Source: Ensifer adhaerens (GTDB taxonomy: Bacteria; Pseudomonadota; Alphaproteobacteria; Rhizobiales; Rhizobiaceae). Taken from it: a stretch of 64,000 nucleotides of DNA. Positions 63,130-64,000 of the stretch are shown here, one piece after another. The notes beneath the pieces were generated by a model, which had not been told where the DNA came from, ran no database searches, and saw only the letters and a program-made list of their open reading frames with translations. The translations under genes and the position numbers were made by a program. The stretch's first letter is position 1, and each line of letters opens with the position of its first letter. The stretch lies in the NCBI RefSeq assembly GCF_001270265.1, contig NZ_LGAP01000002.1, positions 62,001 to 126,000 on the forward strand. Direction: 5' to 3'.

Positions 63130-63906
63130 ATGACACTGGATCTGGTCCAATACATCCTGGCAGCGTTGAGCGGCGGTCTCGTCGGCTTCAGCCTTGGGTT
63201 GTTCGGCGGTGGCGGCTCCATTCTGGCCGTCCCGCTGCTCGTCTATGTGGTCGGCGTGAGCAACGTGCACGTGGCGATCGGGACGAGCGCCGTCGCCGTC
63301 GCAGCGAATGCGCTCTCTGGACTGGCGATGCATGCGCGACACGGCACGGTGAAATGGCGCTGTGCGACAATGTACTGCATCACCGGTATCGGTGGCGCAT
63401 GGGTCGGCGCGACGCTCGGCAAGGCTCTGGATGGCCAGCGGCTCTTGCTGTTGTTCGCGGCCCTCATGGCCGTTGTCAGCCTCACTATGCTGAAGCGACG
63501 CCACCTGGCTGGCGATCCGGCGTCAACCTGCACGCCCAGAAACGCGCCGAAAGTGCTCTCCTTTGGCGCCGGAACCGGCATCGTTTCGGGTTTCTTCGGG
63601 ATCGGTGGCGGATTCCTGATCGTGCCGGGCCTGATGGTTTCGACCGGCATGCCGACGATCAACGCAATCGCCACATCGCTGGTTGCCATTTCCGCTTTCG
63701 GTCTTACCACAGGTGCAAGCTACACGTTTTCCGGCCTGGTCGACTGGCCGCTCGCCTTCTCCTTCGTTGGCGGCGGGGCTCTTGGCGCGCTGGCGGGATG
63801 CCGAGCCGCCCATAGTTTCAGCAAGTACCAATCCACGCTGAACCTGCTGTTCGCAGCACTGACCTTGTCCGTCGCCGTTGGCCTGGCGTTCTATGCCTGG
63901 CGATAG
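63130..63906 (+). CDS. TauE/SafE-family sulfite/sulfonate exporter
   Basis: The 258-residue protein has about eight TM helices in two related halves. The first half has LSGGLVGFSLGLFGGGGSIL and the second GTGIVSGFFGIGGGFLIVPG, the duplicated TauE signature. ATG 63130 is chosen; the ribosome site is weak and an upstream frame overlapping the previous gene is rejected. The gene is the third of the sulfur operon and would export sulfite made by the upstream enzymes. Confidence 0.9.
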   Translation: MTLDLVQYILAALSGGLVGFSLGLFGGGGSILAVPLLVYVVGVSNVHVAIGTSAVAVAANALSGLAMHARHGTVKWRCATMYCITGIGGAWVGATLGKALDGQRLLLLFAALMAVVSLTMLKRRHLAGDPASTCTPRNAPKVLSFGAGTGIVSGFFGIGGGFLIVPGLMVSTGMPTINAIATSLVAISAFGLTTGASYTFSGLVDWPLAFSFVGGGALGALAGCRAAHSFSKYQSTLNLLFAALTLSVAVGLAFYAWR

Positions 63907-64000
63907 GATCGCCGGCTCGCGCCAACTACCGGATGGACGACGAGTCACTGTAATAAATCCAGCGATTGAGCTGCATTGAGCACACACCTCTTCATGCGAT

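Noticed and set aside
1-64000. CRISPR arrays, tRNA or rRNA genes, insertion sequences, prophage, toxin-antitoxin pairs
   Set aside because: Looked for regularly spaced repeats, cloverleaf-type sequences, transposase motifs and paired small ORFs; none was found. Only the intergenic palindromic repeats and the coding repeat are repetitive.

Overview
The window looks like part of a secondary replicon (megaplasmid or chromid) of a Sinorhizobium/Ensifer-type Rhizobiales bacterium. Evidence: high GC content; two copies of a rhizobial intergenic palindromic repeat (22927-23022 and 35991-36096); a minCDE operon next to an FAD oxidoreductase and a cyoABCD operon, which are gene sets known from S. meliloti pSymB; and many ABC-transporter/catabolic cassettes with local regulators. 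I see no rRNA, tRNA, CRISPR array, insertion sequence, prophage or replication origin. The replicon assignment is inference.

Layout. (1) 1-1229: a D-serine dehydratase/D-threonine aldolase-like PLP enzyme. (2) 1577-11928: a SorC/DeoR-type regulator, a ribose-type ABC importer (minus strand) and a divergent operon mtnK-mtnA-split transketolase-RuBisCO-like protein. A perfect 11+11 bp palindrome lies between importer and operon, and a related site lies before the regulator. This unusual 5-methylthioribose or 5-deoxyribose utilisation cluster is the most interesting part of the window. (3) 12061-14622: an MFS exporter, a GNAT protein and a small ORF. (4) 14944-23722: IclR regulator, iron/phosphonate-type ABC importer, CoA-transferase III, citrate-lyase-beta-like CoA-ester lyase, D-2-hydroxyacid dehydrogenase and RraA-like aldolase, which together look like a catabolic operon for an unidentified hydroxy- or dicarboxylic acid. 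(5) 23859-35900: accessory single genes (two GlcG/HbpS-like proteins, hydrolase, YCII protein, PaiB/MocR divergent pair, SDRs with AraC and LysR regulators, class III cyclase).

(6) 36109-40044: FAD oxidoreductase, minE-minD-minC with a TTAA-N7-TTAA CtrA-type box before minC, and a small rhizobial ORF. (7) 40381-42492: a chemoreceptor. (8) 42640-47661: cyoA-B-C-D plus a SURF1 gene, with an MHS-type transporter divergent. (9) 49404-57092: LysR/SDR/tautomerase genes, a secreted cupin, an exported Asn-Ser-Ser-Ser repeat protein, an MFS/TetR pair, a DUF2809 membrane protein, a decayed siderophore-binding-protein gene and an isoprenylcysteine methyltransferase-like protein. (10) 57334-60026: an IlvD-type dehydratase with a divergent LysR gene. 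(11) 60087-63906: an Lrp regulator divergent from a cysteine-desulfurase-like enzyme, a persulfide-dioxygenase-like metallohydrolase and a TauE exporter, probably a sulfur-disposal module.

Most genes sit in small units of transporter, enzymes and regulator. Many neighbours overlap by 1-11 bases, which supports co-translation.
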